Under the pieces are notes generated by a model, which worked only from the letters and a program-made list of their open reading frames with translations, searched no databases and was not told the DNA's origin. Shown here piece after piece: positions 27,658 to 36,718 of a stretch of DNA of 64,000 nt (the first letter of the stretch is position 1; each line of letters begins with the position of its first letter). The stretch is taken from NCBI RefSeq assembly GCF_006864135.1, contig NZ_SADV01000002.1, forward strand, positions 124,001-188,000, in the 5' to 3' direction. The position numbers and the translations under genes are program-made. The DNA comes from Lysinibacillus sphaericus (GTDB lineage: Bacteria; Bacillota; Bacilli; Bacillales_A; Planococcaceae).

Positions 27658-29943
27658 CTAATTATCGTATTGATTAATGAGCACTTGTCGAGGTTTACTA
27701 CCCTCTGAAGGCCCGACAACACCGCGTTGTTCCATTTGATCGACAATACGAGCAGCTCTCGAATAGCCGATACGGAATCGGCGTTGCAACATCGAAACAG
27801 AGGCCGTCTGCATACTCACAACTAACTGTACAGCCTCATCAAATAATTCGTCTGTTTCCTCTAAAATTGTCTCTTCTTCGGTCGGAATCATTTCCTCCTG
27901 ATACTGTGCTTTTTGCTGTTCTATAACAAAGCTAACAACTGACTCAACTTCTTGATCTGATAAAAAGGCACCTTGCACACGTTTCGGTTTAGATGCACCG
28001 GCAGGTAAAAACAGCATATCGCCTCGACCGAGTAAACGTTCTGCTCCACCCATATCTAAAATCGTTCTAGAATCGATTGCTGATGAAACCGCAAAGGCAA
28101 TACGCGAAGGAATATTTGCTTTAATAACACCTGTCAATACATCAACACTCGGTCGTTGGGTTGCAATAATTAAATGAATCCCTGCTGCACGTGCCATTTG
28201 TGCTAAACGTGTAATAGAATCCTCTACATCACTTGAGGCAACCATCATTAAGTCTGCTAACTCGTCTACAATTACCACAATATAAGGTAATTTCGGATGT
28301 TTTTCATCCGTTTGCTCATTAACTTTTTGTACATGACCATTGTAGCCTTCGATATTACGAGTACCTGTATGCGAAAATAGATCATAGCGGCGCTCCATTT
28401 CAGCCACAACTTTCTTTAGCGCCTGAGACGCTTTACGAGCATCCGTAACAACTGGTGCCAGTAGATGAGGTATTCCATTATACACATTTAACTCCACCAT
28501 TTTCGGGTCTATCATCATTAGCTTTACCTCATGCGGTTTTGTACGCATTAGGATTGATACGACAATACCATTTATACACACACTTTTCCCACTACCCGTC
28601 GAACCTGCAACAAGTAAATGTGGCATTTTATTGAGCTCGGCGAGTACTGCTTGTCCAGTAATATCACGACCTAATGCAACTTGTAATAAAGCTTCTGGCT
28701 TGGCACCATCTTTAGACTCTAACACTTCCCGCAATGTAACAATTGCTACCTCACTATTTGGTACTTCAATGCCAATCGCAGACTTCCCTGGAATAGGTGC
28801 TTCCATACGAATATCCTTTGCAGCAAGTGCTAAGGCAAGATCATCCTGTAAATTTACTATTTTACTTACTTTCACGCCTATATCCGGTAATATTTCGTAT
28901 TTCGTTACAGCTGGGCCTAAATGAACCTGCGTTACTTTTGCTTTTACACCAAAGCTTTGCAACGTTTGCTCAAGCTTTTTCGCATTGGCCTGAATGACAG
29001 AATATTCGCCACTTTGGTCATGCTGTGGCGGTAATTGTAATAGATTATAAGACGGTAGTTGATAATCTGCATTTTCTACAGCATCTGCCCCTTCGATATG
29101 GACATCATCAACCATATCTCCATGTTCAATATCTTCATTTTCAGCTGTTGCATATTCTTCTCGTTCATGAGATACATTTTGAGTAAAGGCAGAGATGATT
29201 GGTTCATAAGAATTTTCATCTTCTTGTACCTCAGGCTCCTGTTCGACAGCTGCGATTTCATCCTTGCTTTCTACTTTTGAACGGCGATTTTTAGATTTCT
29301 TTGGCATATTTTTTTTCTTTTCACGATGTTTCTTTTGCCATTTCCCAAAAAGGTCAGGCATTTTTTCTGCTAAATATGGAACAAGCGCCTTTCCTGTTAC
29401 TAAAATTAAGCCGATAAAGAAGATAACCCATGCAACGACCTTCGCACCTGTTGCCTCAAATAATACATGTAGAGCGCTGAATAACAGTGCACCAATCATA
29501 CCTCCGCCAAGTGCGTTACTTCGATGGATAATACCCTCTGAATTAATTAATATTCGCCAAGATTCTCGCAACACAGAGTCTGATAATAAACCACCAGATT
29601 TTGATAATTGTTCAAAAAGAATACCGTGACTAAAAATTGTTAAACTCATAACAATGAGGAGCATCCCTAATATGAGACGATCATAAATGCTTACTTTTTT
29701 CCGCCCAATCATCAGTAATAACGCAACAAATATAAGCATAAATGGCACAGCAAAATGTAAATTTCCTAAAAGAAACATTGCAATTGTTTGGAGAACACGT
29801 CCAATCATGCCATATTCAAAAATCATAATAACCGCTAATGCAATGAAAATAAGTCCTAAAATTTCATACATAAGTGGATGCATTTCTTTTTTTTCTGTAG
29901 ACGTTTTACCTTTCGTGACTTTTCTTTTTTTACTAGTCGCCAT
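27658..29943 (-). CDS. spoIIIE: DNA translocase SpoIIIE/FtsK
   Basis: A 761-residue membrane-anchored hexameric DNA pump that moves chromosome into the forespore and clears septal DNA. About four to five N-terminal helices (about 25-180) are followed by an acidic linker and the motor, with Walker [10 protein letters not shown] (near 445-452) and [13 protein letters not shown]. The C-terminal gamma winged helix has [19 protein letters not shown] and reads orientation sequences. Its position between ymfC and rnjB matches spoIIIE rather than sftA. The tepA gene usual on the rnjB side is absent. Confidence 0.94.
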   Translation of the reverse strand: MATSKKRKVTKGKTSTEKKEMHPLMYEILGLIFIALAVIMIFEYGMIGRVLQTIAMFLLGNLHFAVPFMLIFVALLLMIGRKKVSIYDRLILGMLLIVMSLTIFSHGILFEQLSKSGGLLSDSVLRESWRILINSEGIIHRSNALGGGMIGALLFSALHVLFEATGAKVVAWVIFFIGLILVTGKALVPYLAEKMPDLFGKWQKKHREKKKNMPKKSKNRRSKVESKDEIAAVEQEPEVQEDENSYEPIISAFTQNVSHEREEYATAENEDIEHGDMVDDVHIEGADAVENADYQLPSYNLLQLPPQHDQSGEYSVIQANAKKLEQTLQSFGVKAKVTQVHLGPAVTKYEILPDIGVKVSKIVNLQDDLALALAAKDIRMEAPIPGKSAIGIEVPNSEVAIVTLREVLESKDGAKPEALLQVALGRDITGQAVLAELNKMPHLLVAGSTGSGKSVCINGIVVSILMRTKPHEVKLMMIDPKMVELNVYNGIPHLLAPVVTDARKASQALKKVVAEMERRYDLFSHTGTRNIEGYNGHVQKVNEQTDEKHPKLPYIVVIVDELADLMMVASSDVEDSITRLAQMARAAGIHLIIATQRPSVDVLTGVIKANIPSRIAFAVSSAIDSRTILDMGGAERLLGRGDMLFLPAGASKPKRVQGAFLSDQEVESVVSFVIEQQKAQYQEEMIPTEEETILEETDELFDEAVQLVVSMQTASVSMLQRRFRIGYSRAARIVDQMEQRGVVGPSEGSKPRQVLINQYDN

Positions 29944-30028
29944 CTATTTCACCTTCTTTTGTAATCCATTCTATATATGTAGCGAATAATATCATGTAGA
30001 ACTTGTTTATTTCAAAAAATAGACTCAT

Positions 30029-30312
30029 CACCATAACGTGTCGTTAATCTTCGTTCCGGCTGGGCTTTCCTGGAGGCGTCAGCCGGAACGGAAATCTACT
30101 CTCTTATCCATTTTGCCTTGGCGTAATTGTGGCTGTCGCTACAAATAAACAATGCGTCCAGATTTTGCATTGTGCTCAGGCCTGCAATAGGGCCGACACG
30201 AAGTTGGTCATTTCGGTAATGCCACAGGACACGGCATTTTTACCGATGCAGGTTCAGAGGTGGGAGCCTTCTACTCAATGGAAATAAATGACATACGTTT
30301 TAACAAATATCA
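30029..30312 (+). repeat. Dispersed intergenic repeat, copy with variant hairpin
   Basis: It starts at TCATCACCATAACGTGTCGTT, contains TTGCCTTGGCGTAATTG and GCTGTCGCTAC, and ends at GACATACGTTTTAACAAA. The hairpin tier differs from the 60-kb copy: the outer arms are TCGGTAA (30213-30219) and TTACCGA (30240-30246) instead of ACTCAGT and ACTGAGT. Both pair perfectly around CACAGGA. It lies downstream of the rnjB terminator and upstream of spoIIIE. Confidence 0.75.
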
Positions 30313-30335
30313 TTCTTACCATTTAGGTTCGAGCC

Positions 30336-30384
30336 AAAAAAAGGATTTTCCACCGTTTACATTCGGTTAGAAAATCCTTTTTCA
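30336..30384 (-). terminator. Terminator of rnjB
   Basis: AAAAAGGATTTTC (30338-30350) pairs with GAAAATCCTTTTT (30370-30382), with an additional CACCG/CGGTT pairing inside. A T tract follows on the minus strand. Confidence 0.9.
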
Positions 30385-30405
30385 TTCAACGATGATCTTT
30401 CATTT

Positions 30406-32073
30406 TTAATATTCCATAATGATTGGGATAATCATTGGGCGGCGCTTCGTTTTTTGGAATAAATACGTATTCAGTGTATCTCGAATTTCTTGTTTAATGT
30501 TTGTCCATTCAAATGTATCTTTACCAACGTATTTTTCAATAACAGTTTTCGCAATCTCAGAAGCTTCTACCATCAATTCTTCTGATTCGCGTACATATAC
30601 GAAACCACGCGATAAAATTTCTGGACCAGATGCAATTTTCTTTTGAGCACGGTTTAACGTTACAACAACAATGAAAATACCATCCTGCGATAATAACTTA
30701 CGATCGCGAAGTACAATATTGCCTACATCCCCAACACCAATACCGTCTATTAATACATTACCAGCTTGTACACGGCCACTCATTCGCATTTTACCATTTT
30801 TATATTCTACAATATCCCCTTTATCGGCGATAAAAATTTGTGATTTTTGCATACCTAGTTGTTGAGCAAGCTTAGAGTGAGCAATAAGCATACGGTACTC
30901 ACCTTGCACAGGGATAAAGTACTTCGGTTGCATTAAGTTTAGCATTAATTTTAAATCCTCTTGGCTACCGTGACCCGACACATGTACATTTTTGCTAGAT
31001 GTTAGAATTTCAGCGCCTGCTTTTGCAATAGAGTTCATCGTATTAGCCATCTGTACTTCCATACTAGGAGATGGTGTAAAAGTAATTAATACGGTATCAT
31101 CTTGCTTAATTTTAATGTCTCTGTGATGTTTGCGGACGATTTTCTCTAATGCATCAAGTGGCTCCCCTTTATTACCTGTAGCAATAATAATAATCTCATC
31201 ATCTTGATACTTTTGCATTTCTGAAATAGGGATGATTGTACCTTCCTCAGCCGTTAAGTAACCTAGCTGTACACCTAAATCCACAGCTTTCTCTAAAGGT
31301 TTTCCTACGATGACTACCTTACGGAAAGACTTTTGAGCTTGTGTAAATACTTGTTGAATACGAATAAAATTCGATGCATAAACCGCAACTAAAATACGAC
31401 CTGGTGCTGAATGGAATGTTTTTGATAATTGCTCTTCAATGACAATCTCAGATGTCGTATAACCTGGTCGCTCAGCTTCACTCGACTCAGATAATAGAAT
31501 AAATACGCCTTCTTCTCCTAACTGAGCCATTTTTGCTAAATCAGGCTTAAATTTACCTGTCGCTGATTGATCGAATTTAAACTCCCCTGTATGAACAATT
31601 GCTCCTTCAGATGTATGGAACACTACCCCTAATGAATCGGGAATACTATGTGTTGTATGGAAGAATGTCACATACGTTGAGTTAAAATTCATACGACTAC
31701 GGTTTGTAACTTCAAAGAATTTCACCTGATGTGGTGCAGGCAATTCCTTTAAATGTTCCTTTGCAAGTGCAATTGTTAATTTTGATCCGTACACTGGCGC
31801 TTTCACTTTTTGTAATACATAGGCAATCGAGCCAATTGCATCTTCATGACCATGTGTTAAGAAAATCCCTTTCACACGATCTTTATTTTCTTCTAAATAC
31901 GTAATATCCGGAATTACGATATCAATGCCCAGCATTTCGTCTTCAGGGAACATCAAGCCGCTATCCACTACAAATAGCTCTTCGTCAATTTCTACTACGT
32001 ACATTGCTTTCCCAATTTCGCTCACGCCACCAAGTGGGATGATGCGAATTAATTCATTTTTCTTTTTTGTCAA
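30406..32073 (-). CDS. rnjB: Ribonuclease J2
   Basis: A 555-residue beta-CASP metallo-beta-lactamase RNase. It has the N-terminal lactamase motif THGHEDAIG (73-81), the beta-CASP domain and a C-terminal domain. RNase J1 has HGHEDHIG; here the last metal-ligand histidine is alanine, which with its place next to dapA and spoIIIE identifies the J2 paralogue (YmfA). J2 forms a complex with J1 and is weakly active itself. Length is normal. Confidence 0.93.
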   Translation of the reverse strand: MTKKKNELIRIIPLGGVSEIGKAMYVVEIDEELFVVDSGLMFPEDEMLGIDIVIPDITYLEENKDRVKGIFLTHGHEDAIGSIAYVLQKVKAPVYGSKLTIALAKEHLKELPAPHQVKFFEVTNRSRMNFNSTYVTFFHTTHSIPDSLGVVFHTSEGAIVHTGEFKFDQSATGKFKPDLAKMAQLGEEGVFILLSESSEAERPGYTTSEIVIEEQLSKTFHSAPGRILVAVYASNFIRIQQVFTQAQKSFRKVVIVGKPLEKAVDLGVQLGYLTAEEGTIIPISEMQKYQDDEIIIIATGNKGEPLDALEKIVRKHHRDIKIKQDDTVLITFTPSPSMEVQMANTMNSIAKAGAEILTSSKNVHVSGHGSQEDLKLMLNLMQPKYFIPVQGEYRMLIAHSKLAQQLGMQKSQIFIADKGDIVEYKNGKMRMSGRVQAGNVLIDGIGVGDVGNIVLRDRKLLSQDGIFIVVVTLNRAQKKIASGPEILSRGFVYVRESEELMVEASEIAKTVIEKYVGKDTFEWTNIKQEIRDTLNTYLFQKTKRRPMIIPIIMEY

Positions 32074-32450
32074 TTTATTTCCTCCTAAAAAATATCCCGA
32101 ACAGCAACCACTTAAGATTTATTATACGGTTTGCAAAGCTTTTGCACAAATTAAAAATTCAACTTTCATGAAGGAAACAGAAATTTTTTGCTAATTTTAT
32201 TACTAATAGATGGAAAGCTGGTTGAGTATGTAGCATTGTGAAAGGTCTAATTTTTGTCTTTTATTTAGCAACGTAGCTTTTGGAAATGGGGTATATCGTG
32301 GATTGTAAGCCTTTCTCTGTAAGGTTGTTCTAGCGCTTAAGCGGATTTCAGTCTTACTTGAGCAGTTCTCTTTCCTACCCGAGCGGATACTATCTTCCAT
32401 GAGGGGGGGCATCCCTTCGAGCAACGATCTTATTCTTCTATATTTTTAAC
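32074..32450. other. dapA-rnjB intergenic region with 21-bp units
   Basis: No gene is supported. The minus-strand frame at 32203-32424 has no ribosome site. Within about 32330-32400 (minus strand) there are three consecutive 21-bp imperfect units: ATCCGCTCGGGTAGGAAAG.., AACTGCTCAAGTAAGACTG.. and ATCCGCTTAAGCGCTAGAA... They resemble the arrays at 0.86 and 54.7 kb. Many Bacilli have dapG upstream of dapA; none is here. Confidence 0.5.
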
Positions 32451-32503
32451 AAAAGAAAAAAGACCGTAAACAAACTAAAAAATCTCACGTTTGTTTACGG
32501 TCT
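32451..32503 (-). terminator. Terminator of the dap operon
   Basis: AGACCGTAAACAAAC (32461-32475) pairs perfectly with GTTTGTTTACGGTCT (32489-32503), and a U-rich tract follows on the minus strand. It is just after dapA. Confidence 0.95.
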
Positions 32504-32509
32504 GAGGAT

Positions 32510-33427
32510 TTAACTAAAGGTACTTATTTTTCTAAAGCTTTTCGCTTTTTCTTGATACGTATCCCAAATTCGGTCAAAGTTTGCTTTTTCTTCATCTGTC
32601 ATTTCCATCATTGGCAGACGAACATTAAGTGTATCAAAGCCTAATTTTGTCATCGCGTATTTTACAGGCGATGGGTTTGGCTGTGCGAACAACGCACGTA
32701 CAAGTGGTAATAATGCTCGGTGAATTTTGGCTGCTAGCTCGTGATTTCCTTCTTCAAACGCTTTAATCATTAATTGCATATCATTTCCAACAACATGAGC
32801 AGCAACAGAAATAATTCCTGCTCCGCCTATTGCTAGTAGTGGGAGTGTTAAACCATCATCCCCACTATAAACGAAGAAATCATCATCTGAATCAACATTC
32901 TCAATAATATCGCCCATTTGATCTAAATTGCCACTCGCTTCTTTAATCCAGGAAATATTAGGGATTTTACTTAAAGCAACGGAAGTTTCATAGGCAACAT
33001 TGATGCCTGTACGTCCTGGCACGTTATAAAGCATGACAGGCAAACTTGTTTCTTTTGCAATTGTTTCAAAATGCGCAAAAATACCGCGTTGATTTGGCTT
33101 ATTATAATATGGTGCTACAAGCATGATACCATCTGCACCATTTTCTTCAGCCTTGTGCGTCATTGCAATAGAGTAAGCAGTCTCGTTATCCCCTGTACCT
33201 GCAATTACAGGTACACGGCCTGCTACTTTTTCTACTGTAAAGCGTACAACTTCAATTTTTTCTTCTGTGGACATAGTTGGGTTTTCAGAGGTTGTGCCAC
33301 ATGCGACAATACAATCTGTACCATTATCAATCAAATAATTAATAATACGTTCTAGTTCTGGATAATTAATCGTGCCATCTTCTTTGAACGGCGTAATCAT
33401 CGCCGTTCCAATTCGACCTAAATTCAT
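32510..33427 (-). CDS. dapA: 4-hydroxy-tetrahydrodipicolinate synthase
   Basis: A 305-residue TIM-barrel enzyme that condenses pyruvate with aspartate semialdehyde, the first step committed to diaminopimelate, lysine and dipicolinate. Key residues are GTTSE (44-48), Y134 in YNVPGRTG (134-141) and the Schiff-base lysine K162 in WIKEASG. The ATG at 33427 has GAGGGGTG upstream; an upstream in-frame ATG at 33475 falls inside asd and lacks family similarity. It starts 13 bp after asd, with no dapG between. Confidence 0.97.
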   Translation of the reverse strand: MNLGRIGTAMITPFKEDGTINYPELERIINYLIDNGTDCIVACGTTSENPTMSTEEKIEVVRFTVEKVAGRVPVIAGTGDNETAYSIAMTHKAEENGADGIMLVAPYYNKPNQRGIFAHFETIAKETSLPVMLYNVPGRTGINVAYETSVALSKIPNISWIKEASGNLDQMGDIIENVDSDDDFFVYSGDDGLTLPLLAIGGAGIISVAAHVVGNDMQLMIKAFEEGNHELAAKIHRALLPLVRALFAQPNPSPVKYAMTKLGFDTLNVRLPMMEMTDEEKANFDRIWDTYQEKAKSFRKISTFS

Positions 33428-33440
33428 CCTTACACCCCTC

Positions 33441-34478
33441 TTATAGTAAGTTATCCTCCAGCATTGCTTCTGCAATTTGAATAGAGTTTAATGCAGCGCC
33501 TTTTAAAAGATTGTCAGAAACGATCCATAGGTGGAATCCTTTTTTATTGTCTAAATCTTGACGGATGCGTCCTACATAAGTAGCATCTTCCCCTTCTGCA
33601 TAGATAGGCATTGGGTAAGTTTGTGTTGCGATATCATCTTGTAATACTACTCCAGATGCACTGCGTAATACTTCAAAAACCTCCTGTACCGTTGCTTCTT
33701 TTTCTACTTCAATATAAACAGATTCAGAGTGTCCTGAAACGACTGGCACGCGAACACAAGTTGCTGCTACTTTTAGTTCTGGTGCATGCATGATTTTCTT
33801 CGTTTCATTAATCATTTTCATTTCTTCGTATGTAAAGCCATTGTCTGTAAATTTATCAATTTGTGGAATGACATTACGAGCGATTGGATAATGACGTTTG
33901 TCGCTGCCAGAAGGTAAAATATTTGCTTCTACATCCTTACCTGCATCCCAATTTTCACTTTGTGCCTTTAATTCTTGAATAGCAGAAATACCTGCACCTG
34001 AAACGGCTTGGTATGTTGATACAATAATTTTAGTTAAGCCAAATGCATTACGAATAGGTTCAAGTGCAGCCATCATTTGAATTGTAGAGCAGTTTGGATT
34101 CGCAATAATCCCTTTATGCTTAGCAAGATCGCCACGATTTACTTCAGGCACAACTAGTGGTACCTCTGGATCCATGCGGAAATGGCTCGTATTATCGATT
34201 ACTACGGCACCACGTTTTGCCGCTTCTGGCGCCAGTACCGCTGATACAGAACCACCAGCTGAGAATAAAGCGACATTGACGCCTACAAAAGCTTCAGGTG
34301 TCGCTTCTTCAATTGTATATGTCTTACCATTAAATTCGATTGGTTTCCCTGCTGAACGTGCAGAAGCTAAAAATTTTATATCTCCGATTGGAAAATTCCG
34401 TTTAATTAGCTGTTCCATCATTTTTGTGCCTACTGCCCCTGTTGCTCCAACAACCGCAACTGTTAACTGCTTTGTCAT
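33441..34478 (-). CDS. asd: Aspartate-semialdehyde dehydrogenase
   Basis: A 345-residue NADPH-dependent enzyme that reduces aspartyl phosphate to aspartate semialdehyde for lysine/DAP, threonine and methionine. The dinucleotide motif GATGAVG is at 11-17 and the catalytic cysteine is C130 in ANPNCSTIQM; GHSESVYIE carries the later histidine. It follows dpaB after 82 bp and precedes dapA, so precursor supply is grouped with dipicolinate synthesis. Confidence 0.97.
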   Translation of the reverse strand: MTKQLTVAVVGATGAVGTKMMEQLIKRNFPIGDIKFLASARSAGKPIEFNGKTYTIEEATPEAFVGVNVALFSAGGSVSAVLAPEAAKRGAVVIDNTSHFRMDPEVPLVVPEVNRGDLAKHKGIIANPNCSTIQMMAALEPIRNAFGLTKIIVSTYQAVSGAGISAIQELKAQSENWDAGKDVEANILPSGSDKRHYPIARNVIPQIDKFTDNGFTYEEMKMINETKKIMHAPELKVAATCVRVPVVSGHSESVYIEVEKEATVQEVFEVLRSASGVVLQDDIATQTYPMPIYAEGEDATYVGRIRQDLDNKKGFHLWIVSDNLLKGAALNSIQIAEAMLEDNLL

Positions 34479-34560
34479 CTGTCATCTCTCCTTGAATACA
34501 TGTTCCATAATGTGTGCTATTGTATCACAAAAATACTGAAAATTGTGTGTAATTCGTGAA

Positions 34561-35151
34561 TTATTTGAAATATTGTATAAACAGTGGTTGTAATTGTTTT
34601 TTCTCCGTAATTGCTTCATGTACAGTTGCGACCATTTGATCAAAATCAGCAATCAAGGAATTTGGCTTGGAATGCGGGGAGTCCTGCCCGAATGGAATAA
34701 AGTAAATGTTTTTAGCATTTAGCAGCCTCATAATATTCATACCATTTAAGCCAAGCGCATCATTTGTTGAGATGCCTAGGACAACAGGAGAACCGTTTCG
34801 CAATGTTGCCTTAGCAGCCATCAATACTGGACTATCTGTTGCTGCATTAGCAAATTTACTAATACTATTGCCAGTCATCGGCGCTATAACCATCGCATCC
34901 AATGGATTGGATGGTCCGAATGGTTCTGCCTCTTTAATAGAGGATATTACCTTTTCACCAGTCAATTCCTCTATTTTTGCAATCCACTCCTCTCCGGTAC
35001 CAAAACGCGTAGCCGCATGTAACACAGAATGCGTAATTATTGGAATAACTGTTGCTCCTGCATCTTTAAAGCTTTGAATTTTAGGTACTACATCCTCATA
35101 CGTACAGTGCGAGGCTGTAATACCTAAACCAATTCGTTTACCCGTTAGCAA
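34561..35151 (-). CDS. dpaB: Dipicolinate synthase subunit B
   Basis: A 196-residue flavoprotein-fold subunit (SpoVFB). With DpaA it oxidises dihydrodipicolinate to dipicolinic acid, the spore-core calcium chelator. Family motifs include GKRIGLGITASHCTYE near the start, MVIAPMTGNSISKFAN and LGISTNDALGLNG. The TTG at 35151 is preferred: AGGAGG lies just upstream and it overlaps the dpaA stop by 7 nt, giving coupling. Expected to be made in the mother cell under SigK. Confidence 0.94.
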   Translation of the reverse strand: MLTGKRIGLGITASHCTYEDVVPKIQSFKDAGATVIPIITHSVLHAATRFGTGEEWIAKIEELTGEKVISSIKEAEPFGPSNPLDAMVIAPMTGNSISKFANAATDSPVLMAAKATLRNGSPVVLGISTNDALGLNGMNIMRLLNAKNIYFIPFGQDSPHSKPNSLIADFDQMVATVHEAITEKKQLQPLFIQYFK

Positions 35152-35924
35152 TTTTCTTCCTCCTCTATTGCCTTGCACAATATTGTAGCTGCATCATGTG
35201 CAAAGTATTTCCCAGGTAATGATGGCAATAGTACGTACGTTTGTAATTGTTCAGCGTCTATATCTAAACAGCCCGGCTCTGAAGCCAAATCATATAGGAC
35301 AGCTGGGACATGATCTAGGAATGATTCTGTAATCCATTTAGCTGGAATCGTATTGATAAAAATCCCATCATTAATTGACCATTTGCGGTCGTCTAAATTC
35401 GTAGCTTTATAACCATATGCCTTTGCTTCACTCACTTGTACAACTGAACGCGCAACTATATGGACATTAGCGCCCATCTTGACGAGTAAAGAGGCAAGCA
35501 TTTTGGCTGTGCGTCCAAAACCTGCGATCGTAAAGTTTTGTCCGTGAATGCATTTTTGCTCGAGTCCGTAAAACGTGGCGATAAACCCTTCGGCTGTTAA
35601 TCTTGCGTTTTGCCAAATAAAAGATTCTTGTTGTAAATAACAATTTGTTTCATTTTTCTCAAGCAATTGCTTCCAATGCATAGTCAAACGCCCTGTATAA
35701 AACTTAACTTGGGATATCCCATAAAGCTGTTCCACTTCAATTTTTAGTGGCAGGATGGGAAGAACAATTCTATTTGGTTGGAATTCTAATACAAGCTTAT
35801 TTAACTCTTCATTCCAAACTGATGTTCTTTTATAAAATACTGTTCTCGATGGGCTTCTTAGCATAGTAGCTAATTCCTTTAACCTTAGATCCTCACCGAT
35901 AACAAGCCATTTTTCATTTTCCAA
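35145..35924 (-). CDS. dpaA: Dipicolinate synthase subunit A
   Basis: A 259-residue NAD(P)-binding subunit (SpoVFA). The Rossmann-type core is visible as FTIAGFGRTAKMLASLLVKM, followed by GANVHIVAR, as in DpaA and related dehydrogenases. It is shorter than the roughly 297 residues of B. subtilis, with the difference at the N-terminal side and linkers. It lies 9 bp after ymxH and overlaps dpaB, so the order ymxH-dpaA-dpaB is conserved. Confidence 0.9.
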   Translation of the reverse strand: MENEKWLVIGEDLRLKELATMLRSPSRTVFYKRTSVWNEELNKLVLEFQPNRIVLPILPLKIEVEQLYGISQVKFYTGRLTMHWKQLLEKNETNCYLQQESFIWQNARLTAEGFIATFYGLEQKCIHGQNFTIAGFGRTAKMLASLLVKMGANVHIVARSVVQVSEAKAYGYKATNLDDRKWSINDGIFINTIPAKWITESFLDHVPAVLYDLASEPGCLDIDAEQLQTYVLLPSLPGKYFAHDAATILCKAIEEEENC

Positions 35925-35933
35925 AAGCTCACC

Positions 35934-36197
35934 TCACTGTAAAAATTCTGACTGTACCGTCGTTGTTTTGTTAAATAAAATTCGATCTTCTCCAATTAGT
36001 ATAATTTCATGCCAAGGTATCATTTCACTAACTTTTACTTTCTTTTTTTGGAATGGCAATTTATCTTTAACAATCTCAAAACCATGAATCTTTCCTGTTT
36101 GCACATCTAATAGACATTCTGTATGTGCCAATATACCAAAATGTACGCCACCCTCAATTTGAATTAACTCTTTATCCACCATCTCTGATAGTAGCAT
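35934..36197 (-). CDS. ymxH: YlmC/YmxH family PRC-barrel protein
   Basis: An 87-residue PRC-barrel protein of the sporulation-associated YlmC/YmxH family. The signature LSEMVDKELIQIEGG at the start and DVQTGKIHGFEI are typical. Function is not established. AAGGAGGG precedes the ATG. In B. subtilis ymxH lies between mlpA and spoVFA; here an ABC transporter cassette on the opposite strand separates it from mlpA. Confidence 0.9.
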   Translation of the reverse strand: MLLSEMVDKELIQIEGGVHFGILAHTECLLDVQTGKIHGFEIVKDKLPFQKKKVKVSEMIPWHEIILIGEDRILFNKTTTVQSEFLQ

Positions 36198-36279
36198 GCC
36201 TCATCTCCCTCCTTGAACCGTTACCCCAATATATGCCGAGTTTTTGCAATTCGTGACCCTTACCCAAAGTATGAAAATA

Positions 36280-36308
36280 TTGCAATTATTCTTCAGTCCG
36301 TGTATAGT
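36280..36308 (+). promoter_or_regulatory. Promoter of the GntR-ABC cassette
   Basis: TTGCAA (36280-36285) and TATAGT (36303-36308) are separated by 17 bp, 32 bp upstream of the regulator GTG. This is a strong sigma-A-type match and overlaps the operator. Confidence 0.75.
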
Positions 36309-36319
36309 GTATATATACA
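36308..36319. promoter_or_regulatory. Candidate operator of the YtrA-type regulator
   Basis: A perfect 12-bp palindrome TGTATATATACA begins at the last base of the -10 element and covers the expected transcription start. A repressor bound here would block the promoter; this is typical of autoregulated YtrA-type GntR cassettes. Confidence 0.65.
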
Positions 36320-36340
36320 GTTGTGTGAGGTGAGAAATTT

Positions 36341-36718
36341 GTGCATATTCATTTAAGCAATGCCAGTGATAAACCCATCTATGAGCAAATAACCGTACAG
36401 CTTAAGGAAGCGATACTGGCCAATAAATTACAAGCAGGTGATGCACTACCATCTATCCGTGCACTTGCAAAGGATTTAAAAATTAGCGTTATGACAACGA
36501 AGCGAGCTTATGCTGATTTAGAGCGAGATGGATTTATTGAAACAGTAGCCGGAAAAGGAAGTTTTGTTACAGAACGAAATCAGGATTTTCTACGCGAGGA
36601 ATTATTACGTCAAGTTGAAAAACATATGCAACTGGCAGTGAAAACGGCCAAAACTGCAGGGCTGACAAAAGAGGAATTACAGGAGTTACTTTCATTAATT
36701 TTGGAGGAGGACAACTAA
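36341..36718 (+). CDS. YtrA-type GntR regulator
   Basis: A 125-residue short GntR protein consisting of a winged helix-turn-helix (about 10-75, with LPSIRALAKDLKISVMTTKR) and a brief helical tail. It lacks a ligand domain, as in YtrA-type repressors that control adjacent ABC transporters, often induced by cell-wall-active compounds. The GTG start at 36341 has GAGGTGA 7 nt upstream. The next gene starts immediately after its stop, so the four genes form one operon. Confidence 0.92.
   Translation: MHIHLSNASDKPIYEQITVQLKEAILANKLQAGDALPSIRALAKDLKISVMTTKRAYADLERDGFIETVAGKGSFVTERNQDFLREELLRQVEKHMQLAVKTAKTAGLTKEELQELLSLILEEDN

Noticed and set aside
32203-32424. 73-residue minus-strand gene upstream of rnjB's neighbour
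   Set aside because: No ribosome site and no recognisable features; it overlaps the 21-bp repeat units.
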